Below, in pieces: positions 34,352-46,376 of a stretch of DNA of 64,000 nt. The stretch spans positions 1 through 64,000 of the forward strand of contig JASAND010028452.1 in NCBI GenBank assembly GCA_030248195.1, in the 5' to 3' direction. The notes under the pieces are model-generated. The model did no database searches. It saw nothing but the letters and a program-made list of their open reading frames with translations, and was not told the DNA's origin. Source of the stretch: Trissonchulus latispiculum (lineage: Eukaryota; Nematoda; Enoplea; Enoplida; Ironidae). Within the stretch, counting starts at the first letter, position 1. Each line of letters begins with the position of its first letter. The translations under genes and the position numbers were made by a program.

Positions 34352-34765
34352 GCCTATATATATATATATATATATATATTAGTGATGGGCACTGGATATC
34401 CGGATAATTTTTATATCCGGATAATATCCGATTTGAGAAAAATATCCGGATATCCGCATATCCGTGTACAATTCAGACAAGGTAATGACAAATTTGGAAC
34501 TTTTTGCCTAAAATTTCAAAAATTTTAAATTATTTTTCAAAAATTCCTCTGAAAATATTTTTGAAACCAAGGTTGGGGCTTGGTTGCACGATGGACATTC
34601 ACAGCCTGCCGAAAAATTAACAGAAAAATTCAAAATTTAACTGCAAAATCGAAAAATTTTCTTCAAGTTAAGTTTGGAATAGGCGGATAACCGGATATCC
34701 GTTAACGCAAAATAGGCGGATATCCGGATATGAAAAAATATCCGGTGCCCATCACTAATATATAT
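34352..34765. mobile_element. hAT-type MITE inserted in a (TA)n tract
   Basis: The element at 34380-34757 (378 bp) has ends TAGTGATGGGCAC and its complement, a few further matching terminal bases, and TCCGGATATCCGG subterminal repeats. ATATATAT is found on both sides, consistent with an 8-bp duplication but not diagnostic inside a TA microsatellite. Confidence 0.85.
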
Positions 34766-35636
34766 ACAATATATATATACTACTGTTTTGGGTAAGCTTT
34801 TGTAGCATAAAGAGTGCCCGTTAATTTGCACTATACTAGGTCTCTCAATCTGGTACCTAGAGTTCTCAGCGGGGGTATTTTTCATACTCCTCTTTGTCGG
34901 TGCTGTTCACCCGCCCCGACTATACACAATCTAACTAGTGTGTCAGAAAAGTAAATAATAAATTTTTTCAGTTAAGCATAACGAGCCAAATGTGCAATTA
35001 CAAGCTTTAAAATGATGCATAGACCTCCTTCCAACTCCAAAAAATGAAAAACTATAGCGTTTCAAAAACCACTGCACAAACGGATACATCACCTTGAGCA
35101 GCTGTGGTTGGACAGCTGACACGTAATACTCGCACACTCAGACTCTAACGTTTGAAAGGTGCTTCCGGTCCTGTTACAATGCTTACCCTCATCAGCAAAG
35201 CTGGGTTAGGAAGGGCCTAGGGGACCTACACAAAACCGACAAATTTCATCCTCCCTTCCAGTTTCAGATTTCGCTACCAGTTTCAGATGTAGTTTGGCCA
35301 AAATATGCGAAAAAAATGATTTTCAATTTTCAGGTTCCCCGCCTCGGAGCCGATACCCTACCCTCTCCCTCCAACTTTTTTGCCCAGCCACACTAAGCGA
35401 TTGTATTTGCACTGAAAAGGGTAGCCGGTTGGTATTTATATACATATTCAGTTGACGTGCCAAAAACGTTTCGCCGTGTCGTAATTCACTAGATTCAAAA
35501 ATTTCGAAAAATGAGGTTCCTGCTGCGTCTGAAAAGCAAATTTGGGGGTCCAACTGCACAATTTCGGGGAGGGGAATTCCCCTACCTGGCCCTCCCCTGC
35601 CCAAGCCCATGTATACAAGCGTAAAACAACGCACAC
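34766..35636. other. Probable intron or intergenic DNA
   Basis: Minus-strand open frames at 34943-35137 contain a few protein-like stretches (YYVSAVQPQLLK before a GT) but there is not enough to call an exon. Confidence 0.3.
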
Positions 35637-35798
35637 GTTGTATGTTTTTCCAGTTGAACGTATCGTAATGCGCTCTGGAAGTTTACTTCTATCTTCGACA
35701 TATGAGGTGTCCAAAGCAACAGATTTAGAGGAGCTTGCCAGTGATCGAAATATTATTCCAGTCTTCAAAGGAAAAAGGCTACGACTAACCATCAGCAT
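35637..35798 (-). CDS. First coding exon with mitochondrial presequence (partial gene)
   Basis: Minus strand from ATG 35796-35798. The first ~30 residues (MLMVSRSLFPLKTGIIFRSL, then ASSSKSVALD) are basic, Ser/Leu-rich and free of acidic residues until the end, as in matrix-targeting peptides. The following residues contain EDRSKLPERITIRSTGKTYN. The donor site is uncertain: the frame stays open to about 35450 and the best donor-like GT (CAG|GTAGGG) is near 35575, so the 3' end given here is only the well-supported part. It may belong with the terminal exon at 33169-33349. Confidence 0.45.
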
Positions 35799-35815
35799 TC
35801 TAAACAAAGAATCTT

Positions 35816-35880
35816 AAGGCTCGCGCTAGCGAAGCGACCCCTATCAAATGAGTAAAAATGATAGAATGACCGTGTAAAAC
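35816..35880 (+). repeat. Terminus of a rolling-circle-like element (class 6 header)
   Basis: CTAGCGAAG followed by GCGACCCCTATC and then sequence that is the reverse complement of 41465-41507. It resembles the headers of the 42.5-64 kb array (CTAGCGAAGTAG...) but with GCGACCCCTAT as the subterminal motif. Confidence 0.55.
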
Positions 35881-36029
35881 AAGACTGTGCAGTGACAATT
35901 TGTGACTCACACTGGCGTTGGGTTTTTATCTCGCATCTCGGATTGAGTTTTTCCCTCCGCGCTATACTAATTATATATATATATAAGTCCAAATTCTCAT
36001 AATAAATTGCAAGTTTCATACGTATTCTT

Positions 36030-36384
36030 GGCTTATTCTAGTGGGGGTGGTGGGGGGTCCCCCATACACACCCTTCCCCCCCCCCAAAAAAAAGTGGGCG
36101 CCCCTTTTTGGTACCAAATTTTGTGCTGAAAAAATCGCTCAGAAGGCCAAATTTTCAAAACTTTTCCGGCTTCGCTGGAGATTTTTACTCAATTTTTGCC
36201 CTTTTCAACACTAAATCTGCTTATTTTTGAATAAAAATCAACTTTTATAGTATATGCCAGGAAAATAGGGCTATTTTGAGCATATTTTTCGAAAAATTTT
36301 CGCCCCCCCCAAAATTCCTTGCCCCTCGGACTTTTGGGGCCCCCCAAGGAGCCCCTCCCCTAGAAAAAATCCCTAGAATAAGCC
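36030..36384. repeat. G-tract element with GGCTTATTCTAG...CTAGAATAAGCC ends
   Basis: Inverted 12-bp ends and internal G/C-runs. The inner side of the right end (reverse complement TAGGGATTTTTTC) matches the left end of the CAGGGTAT elements, so it is a relative with different extreme ends. Confidence 0.65.
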
Positions 36385-37420
36385 CAGATATTCGCAAATA
36401 TATAGTACGTATACAAAATCCAATTCGAAAGTTATTACAATGTCCTAGTAGCCACAAAAGCGGAAAAATTGTGCAAAAATTGTACAGAACGTCACAAAAA
36501 ATTTCGATTTTTGCAGTGTTAAAGAGCTGGTTCCGGTTCCAGTTTTTAAAACTAGCTCCGGTTCCAGTTTTTTAAAGCCAGTTCCGATTCCGGTTACTTA
36601 GAGTTCCGGTCGATCCCTACATCGTACTTGGTGTACCTAGAACTTTCTTATAAGCCTATCTGCACTTCTCTAGGTTGTATATACCGTTATATGTCGGTAT
36701 AATGCAAGAAGTAGCCGAGTGGGGCAACCCAATGGTAGGAAACCGTGTTTTTCATCGAAACTTTTTTCGAACCTGTACGCAGTCCTCCAAACGTTTTTGC
36801 GGAATTTCACAAAAAATGCTAAATTATTTTTTGTTTTTTTCAAGATAACTAATGAATTTTAGTAATTTGGGTGTATTTAAACACAGTTTTAACATTTAAT
36901 TCAGAGTACATATTAACCAAGTTACAACCATTTTTCGAAAGCCGAAGCATGTGTACGTGAGTTTTTACAAGTATATATAATATGCTTGTTAATAGTGAAG
37001 AGAGACGCGGGGATCTGGGGGCGGAGCCTTCAGAAGCTGAGTAAATTTTGTAAAACTGAGGAAAATCCTTAATGAAACTCTAAAAACTTTGATTTCGGCA
37101 GTCAGTAAACTTCTAAAATACGTATAAGCAAACTGCTAAACGGCGAAAATGGCTTAAAGTTATGGTTTGGCAACATGTACAAAATTTTAAAGGCAAAAGC
37201 AGACAGAAAGACTTCCGAAAAAAGCAATAAAAACCAGCCATAATATTTCAGCACGACGCTAAGATCACAAAACATGAATCGAAATGGTAGCAGTGTTCTG
37301 GGGGGCGGCAGCCCCCCATCAAAAGCTAGAGATTTCTGGAAATTCAAGCTTGTAAATGTACTTTTCCGAGCGATTCTGGCAAAGATCGTGGGTTACGTAT
37401 TCTCTTGTGCAATTTGTTGT
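36385..37420. other. Intergenic with a decayed hAT-like end
   Basis: 36520-36620 carries repeated GTTCCGGTTCC/CCGGTCGATCCCTAC strings like a subterminal region of a hAT element; no partner end was identified. No gene. Confidence 0.35.
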
Positions 37421-37424
37421 CTCA

Positions 37425-37985
37425 ACTGGTAAAGTAAAGTACACGACCCAAAATTCACCAATTTTGGCAGGCCAGTACCCAAATATTACGCTCAGCTCAG
37501 GGCCAGAAAATCATATAGCAATTGAACGACCCTGATATGTGTCCTATTCAGCCATATATATAGGCAGTATTGCCCCATATATAGCCCAGTCTGACTTATT
37601 ACGGCGCCCTTGAAGCATACTTTTTGGCCATTTTAGCGTTTTGGTCGACTTTGGCCCCCCGCCAAAAATTTTTTCCGGCTCTGGGAGGCATAAAAACTAG
37701 CCTATCGGCTTATTTTTGTTGCGTACTCCAAGAATATATATATGGTTTTCATAGGCAAAAACTTTTCTATCTGTAGTTTTTCAAGCTACAAAAACCCCTT
37801 ATGAGACATCAAAAGCGAGAAACCGGAAAAACATCTCTCGTAAGCGATTTTTGGCATAACTTTTTAACGGAAAGTGGTACGGGGATGAAACTTCAGGAAC
37901 ATACTAAACTCGACACGTACAATTTTTTGCGCACATAATCTGCGCAGCCTTGTTTTACACGGTCATTCGACCATTTTCACTCATT
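37425..37985. repeat. Dispersed repeat, ~560 bp, copy 1
   Basis: Direct repeat of 40945-41505 (shared strings CCCAAAATTCACCAA, CATACTTTTTGGCCATTTTAGC, TTTTACACGGTCATTCGACC). Its right end is cut by the G-tract element at 37986. Confidence 0.85.
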
Positions 37986-38362
37986 CAGGGTATTTTTTAG
38001 GGATTTTTTCCCGGGGGGGGGGGGCTTCCCGGGGGGGGAAGAAATTTTAGGGGGGGGGAAGATTTTTTGCCAAAATGAGCCAAAAAATGGTATTTTTGGC
38101 GTATTTTGCATTGTGAAACACGAAAAGTTCTCAAAAATGCCAGGATTTAAGGTATAAATAGCCATTTTTACAAAAAAATCTCCGGCGAACCCGGAAAATT
38201 TTTGAAAATTTGACCATTTATGGAAAAATGTAGACCTCATTAAGGGGGCAGACCAAAATCCCGGGGGGGGGGCGATTTCGGGGGGGGAAGGCATTTTCGG
38301 GGGAGGGGAAGGTCAATTTCGGGGGGGGGGGGGGCCCCGCCCCCCCAGTAAAAAATACCCTG
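37986..38362. repeat. G-tract element, second CAGGGTAT copy
   Basis: Same ends and order as 33396-33770; G-runs up to about 16 bases. Confidence 0.7.
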
Positions 38363-38640
38363 GTTGCAACCACTGGCGGATCCAGGATTTGGTGACGGGG
38401 GGGCGGTAAAATTTTTCTAGGGGGTCTGGGGAGCGGAGCCCCCCAGAAGTTGAAGAAATTATTTGTTTTTGCAATGCAATCGGTCTTCGGATCTTTAATT
38501 CTTTTTATACTGAAGTGCTGAACAAATTTTTTAAAATTCTTGACATTTTTAGGCAAAAATGATAATTTTCTCCGAAAAATCGGATGCATTTCAAGCTTTT
38601 TTCACAAATGCAATAAATACGAGGTTAAAAAGTAGAAAAT

Positions 38641-38661
38641 TCGCGCCGAAGGCGCGAAATT
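38641..38661. other. Hairpin TTCGCGCC-GAA-GGCGCGAA
   Basis: Perfect 8-bp stem with a GAA loop. Confidence 0.7.
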
Positions 38662-38768
38662 TTTTTGTTTTTTGCCCTTGTTCCTCTTTCTCTCCTTAAT
38701 GTTTCCTACCTTCGAATCGCGACGGGGGGCGGCCGCCCCCCCCCTGGTTGCTACCGCGACCCCTATGA

Positions 38769-39524
38769 CAAGAACAAAAAGTGCTCCTTCGTCGCATGTA
38801 AAATACATATGAGTCTTCGTAGGCAGGTTGTACATAAGCAAAAACTAGCCTGTAAAATACATATGAGTTCCGCAGGGAGGTTGTAAATTAAGGAAAACAA
38901 GTTGCAACCGCTTAACATATGAGCCTGTCCTACAACGAGGCTCATATTGGCGTATGTCATAATACGAATAATTTGCAGATATGTATTTTACTTTTATATA
39001 AATACATACTGCATAAAGCTTTTCATTACAAATTATCCTTCATATAATGCTGATCAGTCATTATAGTGTGCATATGCTCAATACGGTACGCCATGAGGCG
39101 CTCTGACTCACAGCCAAGTGGGAACGCATTCTGCGTGTGTATAATGTGAAAGTGTTTCGAGAATGCATTAGAGGTGTGCCATAGTGTTTCAGGAAACATC
39201 AGGTTGCATGTACAGTTCAGCTTGAGCAGTCGCAGTTCACTTCAGTCCATTTCTTCTGGGCCACAACGTCTACACATTTTTCCGTAGTGAGGATGAAGCT
39301 GAGGTTCTTTAATGAGGCTTTAATGTGGAATGCACTGTGACGCCAATATGAGCCTCGTTGTAGGACAGGCTCATATGTTAAGCGGTTGCAACTTGTTTTC
39401 CTTAATTTACAACCTCCCTACGGAACTCATATGTATTTTACAGGCTAGTTTTTGCTTATGTACAACCTGCCTACGAAGACTCATATGTATTTTACATGCG
39501 ACGAAGGAGCACTTTTTGTTCTTG
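38769..39524. mobile_element. 756-bp element with ~185-bp terminal inverted repeats
   Basis: The arms at 38769-38953 and 39340-39524 begin CAAGAACAAAAAGTGCTCC and are almost identical. Each arm contains two related sub-units with GTAAAATACATATGAGT. The interior has no coding frame. A third, truncated arm is at 42384-42520. Flanking target duplications are not clear. Confidence 0.85.
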
Positions 39525-39603
39525 TTTTCTATTATTTTATATATATATGTATGCTCCTGAAGGTATGTATAGATATCTTTCAACAGTAGCAAGCAAGCCA
39601 ACC

Positions 39604-40455
39604 ACAGCACTTCACAACCACTTTGAGCATGCAGTTCTATGACAAAAGTTGCTCAGCTCACTTAGGACTTTCGTTTGGTACCAAATTTGACCACTTTTGA
39701 AAAATTTCATTTTTGACCGAAAATCGCCTAAGTCCCCACCTCACCCCACCACAGCACTCTACAGCCACTTTGAGCATGCAGTTCTATGACAAAAGTTGCT
39801 CAGCTCGCTTAGGGCTTTCATTTGGCACCAAATTTGACCACTTTTGAAAAATTTCATTTTTGACCGAAAATCGCCTAAGTCCCCACCTCACCCCACCACA
39901 GCACTCTACAGCCACTTTGAGCATGCAGTTCTATGACAAAAGTTGCTCAGCTCGCTTAGGGCTTTCATTTGGCACCAAATTTGACCACTTTTGAAAAATT
40001 TCATTTTTGACCGAAAATCACCTAAGTCCCCACCCCACCACAGCACTCTACAGCCACTTTGAGCATGCAGTTCTATGACAAAAGTTGCTCAGCTCGCTTA
40101 GGGCTTTCATTTGGTACCAAATTTGACCACTTTTGAAAAATTTCATTTTTGACCGAAAATCGCCTAAGTCCCCACCCCACCCCACCACAGCACTCTACAG
40201 CCACTTTGAGCATGCAGTTCTATGACAAAAGTTGCTCAGCTCGCTTAGGGCTTTCATTTGGTACCAAATTTGACCACTTTTGAAAAATTTCATTTTTGAC
40301 CGAAAATCACCTATATAAGTCCCCACCCCACCCCACCACAGCACTCTACAGCCACTTTGAGCATGCAGTTCTATGACAAAAGTTGCTCAGCTCGCTCAGG
40401 GCTTTCATTTGGTACCAAATTTGACCACTTTTGAAAATTTTCATTTTTGACCCCA
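39604..40455. repeat. Satellite block, ~146-bp unit, six copies
   Basis: Units start CCACCACAGCACTCTACAG at about 39604, 39750, 39897, 40037, 40185 and 40336 and are nearly identical. Text such as CATTTTTGACCGAAAATCGCC resembles the core repeats of the 42.5-64 kb array. Confidence 0.92.
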
Positions 40456-40870
40456 TGACCTCCCACCGACCTGACCCTCCAGATGGCAAAGTGGAAGCAG
40501 CACAGCAAGATGGGTGGGTCAGACGGCAAAACGGATGCCAGGAATAAGCTGGGCGCACCAGAAAACCCCTATAGACAATGTTTTGAGAGGCTATGTACAG
40601 TCCTATATGATGTTCCCGGAAGTCGGTACCGACCGGACCCTCCAGACGGCAAAGTGGAACCAGCACAGCAAGATGGGTGGGTCAGACGGCAGAACGGACA
40701 CCGGGAATGAGCTGGGCGCACCAGAAAACCCCTATAGACAAAGTTTGGAGAGGCTTTGTAAAGCCTACTATGGACCTCCGGGAAGCGGTTACCGACCTGA
40801 CCCCTCAGACGGTCAAGTGGAACCAACCCAGCAACTTGGGTTACTCGGGCAGCAAAACTGATAGCGGGAA
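40456..40870. repeat. Satellite block, ~163-bp unit, about 2.5 copies
   Basis: CAGCACAGCAAGATGGGTGG and CCAGAAAACCCCTATAGACA recur with a ~163-bp period. Overlapping open frames on both strands follow the repeat and are not evidence of a gene. Confidence 0.85.
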
Positions 40871-40944
40871 TCGATTCTCCGTCCCAGAAAACCTTTGTAT
40901 GCAAAATTTGAGCCACCCATATAGCAAAATAAGCGAAAAATTTA

Positions 40945-41505
40945 AGTTCAAAGTTCAACCCAAAATTCACCAACTTTGGCCGGCCAGTACCGAAAAATTA
41001 CGCACGGAGACGGAAAATCATATAGCATTTGAACGACCCCGATATGTGTACTGTTTAACCATATAGTCAGTATTACCCCATATATAGCCCAATCTGACTT
41101 ATTAAGGCGCCTTTGAAGCATACTTTTTGGCCATTTTAGCGTTTTGGCCGACTTTGGCCCCCAGCCAAAAATTTTTTCCGGCTCCGGGAGGCATAAAAAC
41201 TAGCTTATTTTCTTATTTTTGATTTGTACTACAAGAATATATATGGGTTTCATAGGCAAAAATTTTTCTATCTGTAGTTATTCAAGCTACAAAACCCCCT
41301 TATGAGACATCAAAAGCGAGAAACCGGAAAAAAATCACTCTCGTAAGCGATTTTTGGCATAACTTTTTAACGGAAAGTGGTACGGGGATGAAACTTCGCA
41401 CACATACTAAACTCGACACGTACAATTTTTTGCGCACATAATCTGCGCAGGATCTGCGCAGCCTTGTTTTACACGGTCATTCGACCATTTTCACTCATAT
41501 TATAG
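40945..41505. repeat. Dispersed repeat, ~560 bp, copy 2
   Basis: Direct repeat of 37425-37985; here it runs intact into the ATAGGGGTCGC terminus at 41510. Confidence 0.85.
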
Positions 41506-41509
41506 GGGT

Positions 41510-41534
41510 CGCTACCGCGACCCCTATGATACAC
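41510..41534. other. Terminal hairpin ATAGGGGTCGC-TACC-GCGACCCCTAT
   Basis: An 11-bp perfect stem. Half of it (CTACCGCGACCCCTATGA) recurs at 38745-38768 and the GCGACCCCTAT part at 35827. It probably marks the junction of two element ends. Confidence 0.75.
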
Positions 41535-41797
41535 CGAATGCATACAACTTCACAGAGCACTATATAGTAGTGCGTATGGTTAGTACGTATGCGTACCTAC
41601 CTACGTATGTATATTCTTCACACTACTTTAGGAAATTTGTCAACACTATATAAAAGAATTTCATTGCAGTTATCACTTGGCATTCTATACAAATCGGCTA
41701 AGATTGAAAGAAATATATATACGCGCTGACGGTACAAAAATTTTTTGAAAATTTTCTTTAAAAAGTATCTCAAACACGTTTAATTTTCATCTGAGAG

Positions 41798-42054
41798 CAG
41801 GCGCGTAGCCAGGGGGAGGCGAGGGGGGCATGCCTCTCCGAAATCGGAGGCTAAAGAAAAAATTTTGACACCAAATACGTAGGAATTCGAATGAATATTT
41901 CCAAAAAATTTCGCCTGCAGCGCTAATTTTACGCGAAATATCTTAAAAATACCAGCTTGCACTTGAAATCAGCCTCTACAGAGTTCAGTTTCAGAACTAA
42001 TTTCAGAAAAATTTTGGCTTGCCCCCCTCCGAAATTTTTTTCTGGCTACGCTAG
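41798..42054. repeat. Short element with GCGTAGCCAG inverted ends
   Basis: GCGTAGCCAG near 41803 and CTGGCTACGC near 42042 flank a 0.25-kb core with G-runs at one side and C-runs at the other. Confidence 0.6.
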
Positions 42055-42383
42055 TGTCTGAGACAACTGAAAATTTCTACTCAAGGCTAAAAATTTCTGC
42101 GGATCTTTGCGCAAAGCTCCGAAAAAAGTTACGGAATTTTCAAAAAAGTGCGGAATTTTGCTTTGCAAAAAAGACAGGGGGGAAATAAACCCACCCCTTA
42201 CAGGTCTTAAAAATAGTCTTAGCGCAAATTTGACACTTCCTCTGTAAAAAATTCAGCCCTTTTTAGATTGTACGTATATTGTATAAACCAAAAACCCGAT
42301 CTAAGTGGTTTTTTACATCTCATGTGCCATTGAAAATGCAGCATCAACTGGACAGGTTTCATTAAGTTTAACACATGCATATA

Positions 42384-42520
42384 CAAGAACAAAAAGTGCT
42401 CCTTCGTCGCATGTAAAATACATATGAGTCTTCGTAGTCAGGTTGTACATAAGCAAAAACGAGCCTGTAAAATATATACATATATATGAGTTCCGTAGGG
42501 AGGTTGTAAATTAAGGAAAA
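42384..42520. repeat. Truncated arm of the 756-bp element, interrupted by the nested array
   Basis: Matches 38769-38903 up to AAGGAAAA, then switches abruptly to the CAAG header of the first array element, whereas the intact copies continue CAAGTTGCAACCGC. Confidence 0.85.
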
Positions 42521-43343
42521 CAAGCAAAGTGGCATGAATGGGTTGCCGCTGGCATTTTTCCTTTTGTCAAGGGGCATAACTCAGTTTGCATGCAGTTAGG
42601 AACTTTGTCTCTATTACAACTTTTTATCTACTCAACGAGAGCTTTCGAATGACACCGGTATCGACCGGATCCGACAACTTTCAATTTTTGAGCCATTTTG
42701 GCCGGTTTTGGCCATTTTTGATCCCTTTGAGGCCCCGTAAGTCATGTTCTGTACATTTTGGTGCCTTGGCTCTATTATAACTTTTTATCTACGCAACGAG
42801 AGCTTTCGAATAATACCCATATGAGCCCAATTGGACAACTTTCAATTTTGAGCTATTTTGGCCGTCTTTGGCCATTTTGACCCCTTTCAGGCCCCGAAAC
42901 TCCTTTTCTGTACATTTTGGTGCCTTGGCCCTATTATAACTTTTTATCTACGCAACGAGAGCTTTCGAATGATACCAATATGAGCCTAATTGGACAACTT
43001 TCAATTTTGAACCGTTTTGGCCGTTTTTGGTCATTTTTGACTATTTTCGGCCTCGTAACTCAAAATGAGTGCATTTTTAGGCCTTGACCCTATTACAACT
43101 TTTTCATTACTCGCCGAGAGCTTTCGAATGATACCAAAATTAGCTCATTTGGACAACTTTTTTTATTTTACTCATTTTTACTCACGGGGGTGCTCCGGGA
43201 GCACCTCTGCTCCCCCGGGGCTCCCCGCGCTTCCGGGAGCAGTTCAAGTCAAGACCTTCAAAATGAGGTATCAACCACCTCTCTACCCCTTTCCAATCTC
43301 GAGATAGAGGGGGGGGACAAGAATCCGGAGAAGAAATAAATAA
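42521..43343 (-). mobile_element. Array element 1: H1, type A core, no hairpin before next header
   Basis: Left end is a junction with the truncated repeat at 42384-42520. The right side ends in TAA-type microsatellite directly followed by the H2 of element 2. Confidence 0.8.
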
Positions 43344-44004
43344 CTAGCGAAGTAGCGAGAATGGGTTGCCGCGGCATTTTCCGTTTATATATGGTTATAT
43401 CTCCGAAAAGAGGCACCTTTGAGACCCAGTATTGTCTGATTCGTGTAGCCCGTATCGAGAGCTCTCATTAGAGTACCATATTGACCATATTTAGAGTTGT
43501 TTCGATTTTTGGTCATTTCGGTCGATTTTGCCCATTTTTGACTACTTTGAAGCTCCGTAACTCATTTTTCCTACATTTTGGTGTGTTGGCACTATTACAA
43601 CTTTTCATCTACTCAACGAGAGCTTTCGAATGACACCGACATGAGCCCGATCCTAGAACTTTCAATTTTGAGCCATTTTGGCCGTTTTTGGCCATTTTTG
43701 ACTATTTTTCGCCTCATAACTCAAAATGAGTGCATTTTCAGGCCTTGACCCAATTACAACTTTTTCTTTACTCGTCGAGAGCTTTCGAATGATACCAAAA
43801 TTAGCTAATTTGGACAACTTTTTTATTTTACTCATTTGTACTCACGGGGCTGCTCCGGGAGCACCTCTGCTCCCCCGGGGCTCCCCGCGCTTCCGGGAGC
43901 AGTTCAAGTCAAGACCTTCAAAATGAGGTATCAACCACCTCTCTACCCCTTTCCAAACTCGAGGTAGAGGGGGGGACAGGGGTGGTAACGAGATTAATAA
44001 TAAT
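43344..44004 (-). mobile_element. Array element 2: H2, type A core, open
   Basis: Ends in AATAATAATAA, then the H5 header of element 3. Confidence 0.8.
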
Positions 44005-45390
44005 AAGTCAAAAGGCATCAAGTGGTTCCCGCCCGTCATTTTTCCGTTTATAAAAAGCGCTCATTTTCAGGAAAAGTATTCGGTTTCATGCTTTGCGACT
44101 ATTGTAACAGTTTTATACATTACCAAGAGCATTAGATTGATACCATTGTCAGCCAGATCCGACAAACTTCAGTTTGCACTCATTATGACCAATTTGGCGA
44201 TTTTTGACTCATTCGAAGGCTCGTAGCTCATTTTTCCTACACTTTGACGCCTTGGCCCTGTCACAACGTTTTATCTACGCAGCGATAGCTTTCGAGTAAT
44301 ACCGGTATCAGCCGGATCCGACAACTTTTAATTTTGACCCATTTTGATCGTTTTTGGCCATTTTTGACCCCTTTGAGGCCCCGTAACTAATTTCTCCTAC
44401 ATTTTGGTGCTTTACCCCTATTACAACTTTCTACCTACGCAACGAGAGCTTTCGAATGATATCCACATTGTGCGGTTTCTGACAACTTTCAATTTTGACC
44501 CATTTTGACCGGTTTTGGTCATTTTTGACCCCTTTGAGGCCCCGTAACTCATTTTTCCTACATTTTGACGCCTTGGCCCTATTACAACTTTTTATCCACG
44601 CAACCAGAGCTTTCGAACGATACCCATATTGGGAGGTTTTCGACAACTTTTATTTTTTACCCATTTTGACCGTTTTTGGCCATTTTTGACCCCTTTGAGG
44701 TCCCGCAACTCACTTTTCCTACATTTTGACGCCTTGGCCCTATTACAACTTTTTACCTACTCAACGAGAGCTTTCGAATGATAGTCATATTGGGGGGTTT
44801 CCGTCACTTTCAATTTTGACCATTTGCAGCATCGCCGTATCGAGTAATTGAGAATTGCGTGACACTATGGTGCCCAGGTGCCCGGAGGGTCTTCCCGCAT
44901 CGGGCGCGACCCTACATGCCAAATTTCAGGCCAACCAGTTGACTCTAGCTCGAGATAAAGGCGGAAAACCCCTTAAAACGGCCGTTTTGGCCGTTTTTGT
45001 CCATTTTTGACCCTTTTTCGCCTCATAACTCAAAATAGGTACATTTTCAGGCCTTGACCCTATTACAACTTTTTCATGGCTCGACGAGAGCTTTCGAATG
45101 ATACCAAAATTAGCCCATTTGGACAACTTTTTTATTTTACTCATTTTTACTCACGGGGGTGCTCCGGGAGCACCTCTGCTCCCCAGGGGCTCCCCGCGCT
45201 TCCGGGAGCAGTTCAAGTCAAGACCTTCAAAATGAGGTATCAACCACCTCTCTACCCCTTCCCAATCTCGAGATAGAAGGGGGGACACGAAAATGTGAAC
45301 AATAATAATAAGAATAAGAATAAGAATAATAATAATAAACATGTCCAGAACATAGGGTTCCAAACCCTTTGGAAAAGGGCGGGAACCCAA
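44005..45390 (-). mobile_element. Array element 3: H5...T5, complete
   Basis: Header GGTTCCCGCCC and terminal hairpin GGGCGGGAACCC are complementary. About seven type A units; longest complete element (1386 bp). Confidence 0.85.
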
Positions 45391-46376
45391 CAAGCAAAGT
45401 GGCATGAATGGGTTGCCGCTGGCATTTTTCCTGTTATAAACGAGATAAGTCAATTATCCTACGATATTACTCCTTGTCCCTTTTTTACAACTTTTTATAT
45501 ACTTAAAGAGATCTTTCGATTGATATACATATTGTCGTTTTTCCATAACTTTTGATTTTGACCCATTTTGGCCGGTTTTGGCCATTTTTGACCCCTTTGA
45601 GGCCCCGTAACTCATTTTCTGTACATTTTGGTGCTTTTGCTCTTTTACAAATATTTATCTACTCAACGAGAGCTTTCGAATGACACCGGTATCGACCGGA
45701 TCCGACAATTTTCAGTTTTCACCCATTTTGGCCGGTTTTTTGCCATTTTTGACCCCTTTGTGACCCCGTAACTCATTTTCTGGACATTTTGGTGCTTTTG
45801 CTCTATTACAAATGTTTATCTACTCAACGAGAGCTTTCGAATGACACCGGTATCGACCGGATACGACAATTTTCAGTTTTGACCCATGTTGGACGGTTTT
45901 GTCCATTTTTGACCCCTTTGGAGCCCCGTAACTCATTTTCTGTACATTTTGGTGCTTTGAACCTATTACAACTTTTTATCTACGTAACGAGAGCTTTCAA
46001 ATGATACCGATATGAGCCCGATCTGAGAACTTTCAATTTTGAGCCATTTTGGCCGTTTTTGGCCATTTTTGACCCTTTTTCGCCTCATAACTCAAAATGA
46101 GTGCATTTTCAGGCCTTGACCCTATTACAACTTTTTCATTACTCGTCGAGAGCTTTCGAATGATACCAAAATTAGCTCATTTGGACAACTTTTTTATTTT
46201 ACTCATTTTTACTCACGGGGGTGCTCCGGGAGCACCTCTGCTCCCCCGGGGCTCCCCGCGCTTCCGGGAGCAGTTCAAGTCAAGACCTTCAAAATGAGGT
46301 ATTAACCACCTCTCTACCCCTTCCCAATCTCGAGATAGAGGGGGGGGACAAGAATCCGGAGAAGAAATAATAATAA
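45391..46376 (-). mobile_element. Array element 4: H1, type A core, open
   Basis: Core units with gtacatttt landmarks at about 45621, 45783 and 45942 (period ~160). Confidence 0.8.

Noticed and set aside
38218..38589. Proline-rich open frame
   Set aside because: Translation of C-runs from a G-tract element.
39604..40870. CRISPR-like or protein-coding tandem array
   Set aside because: Units are ~146-163 bp with no spacer/repeat alternation; the open frames are by-products of the repeat.
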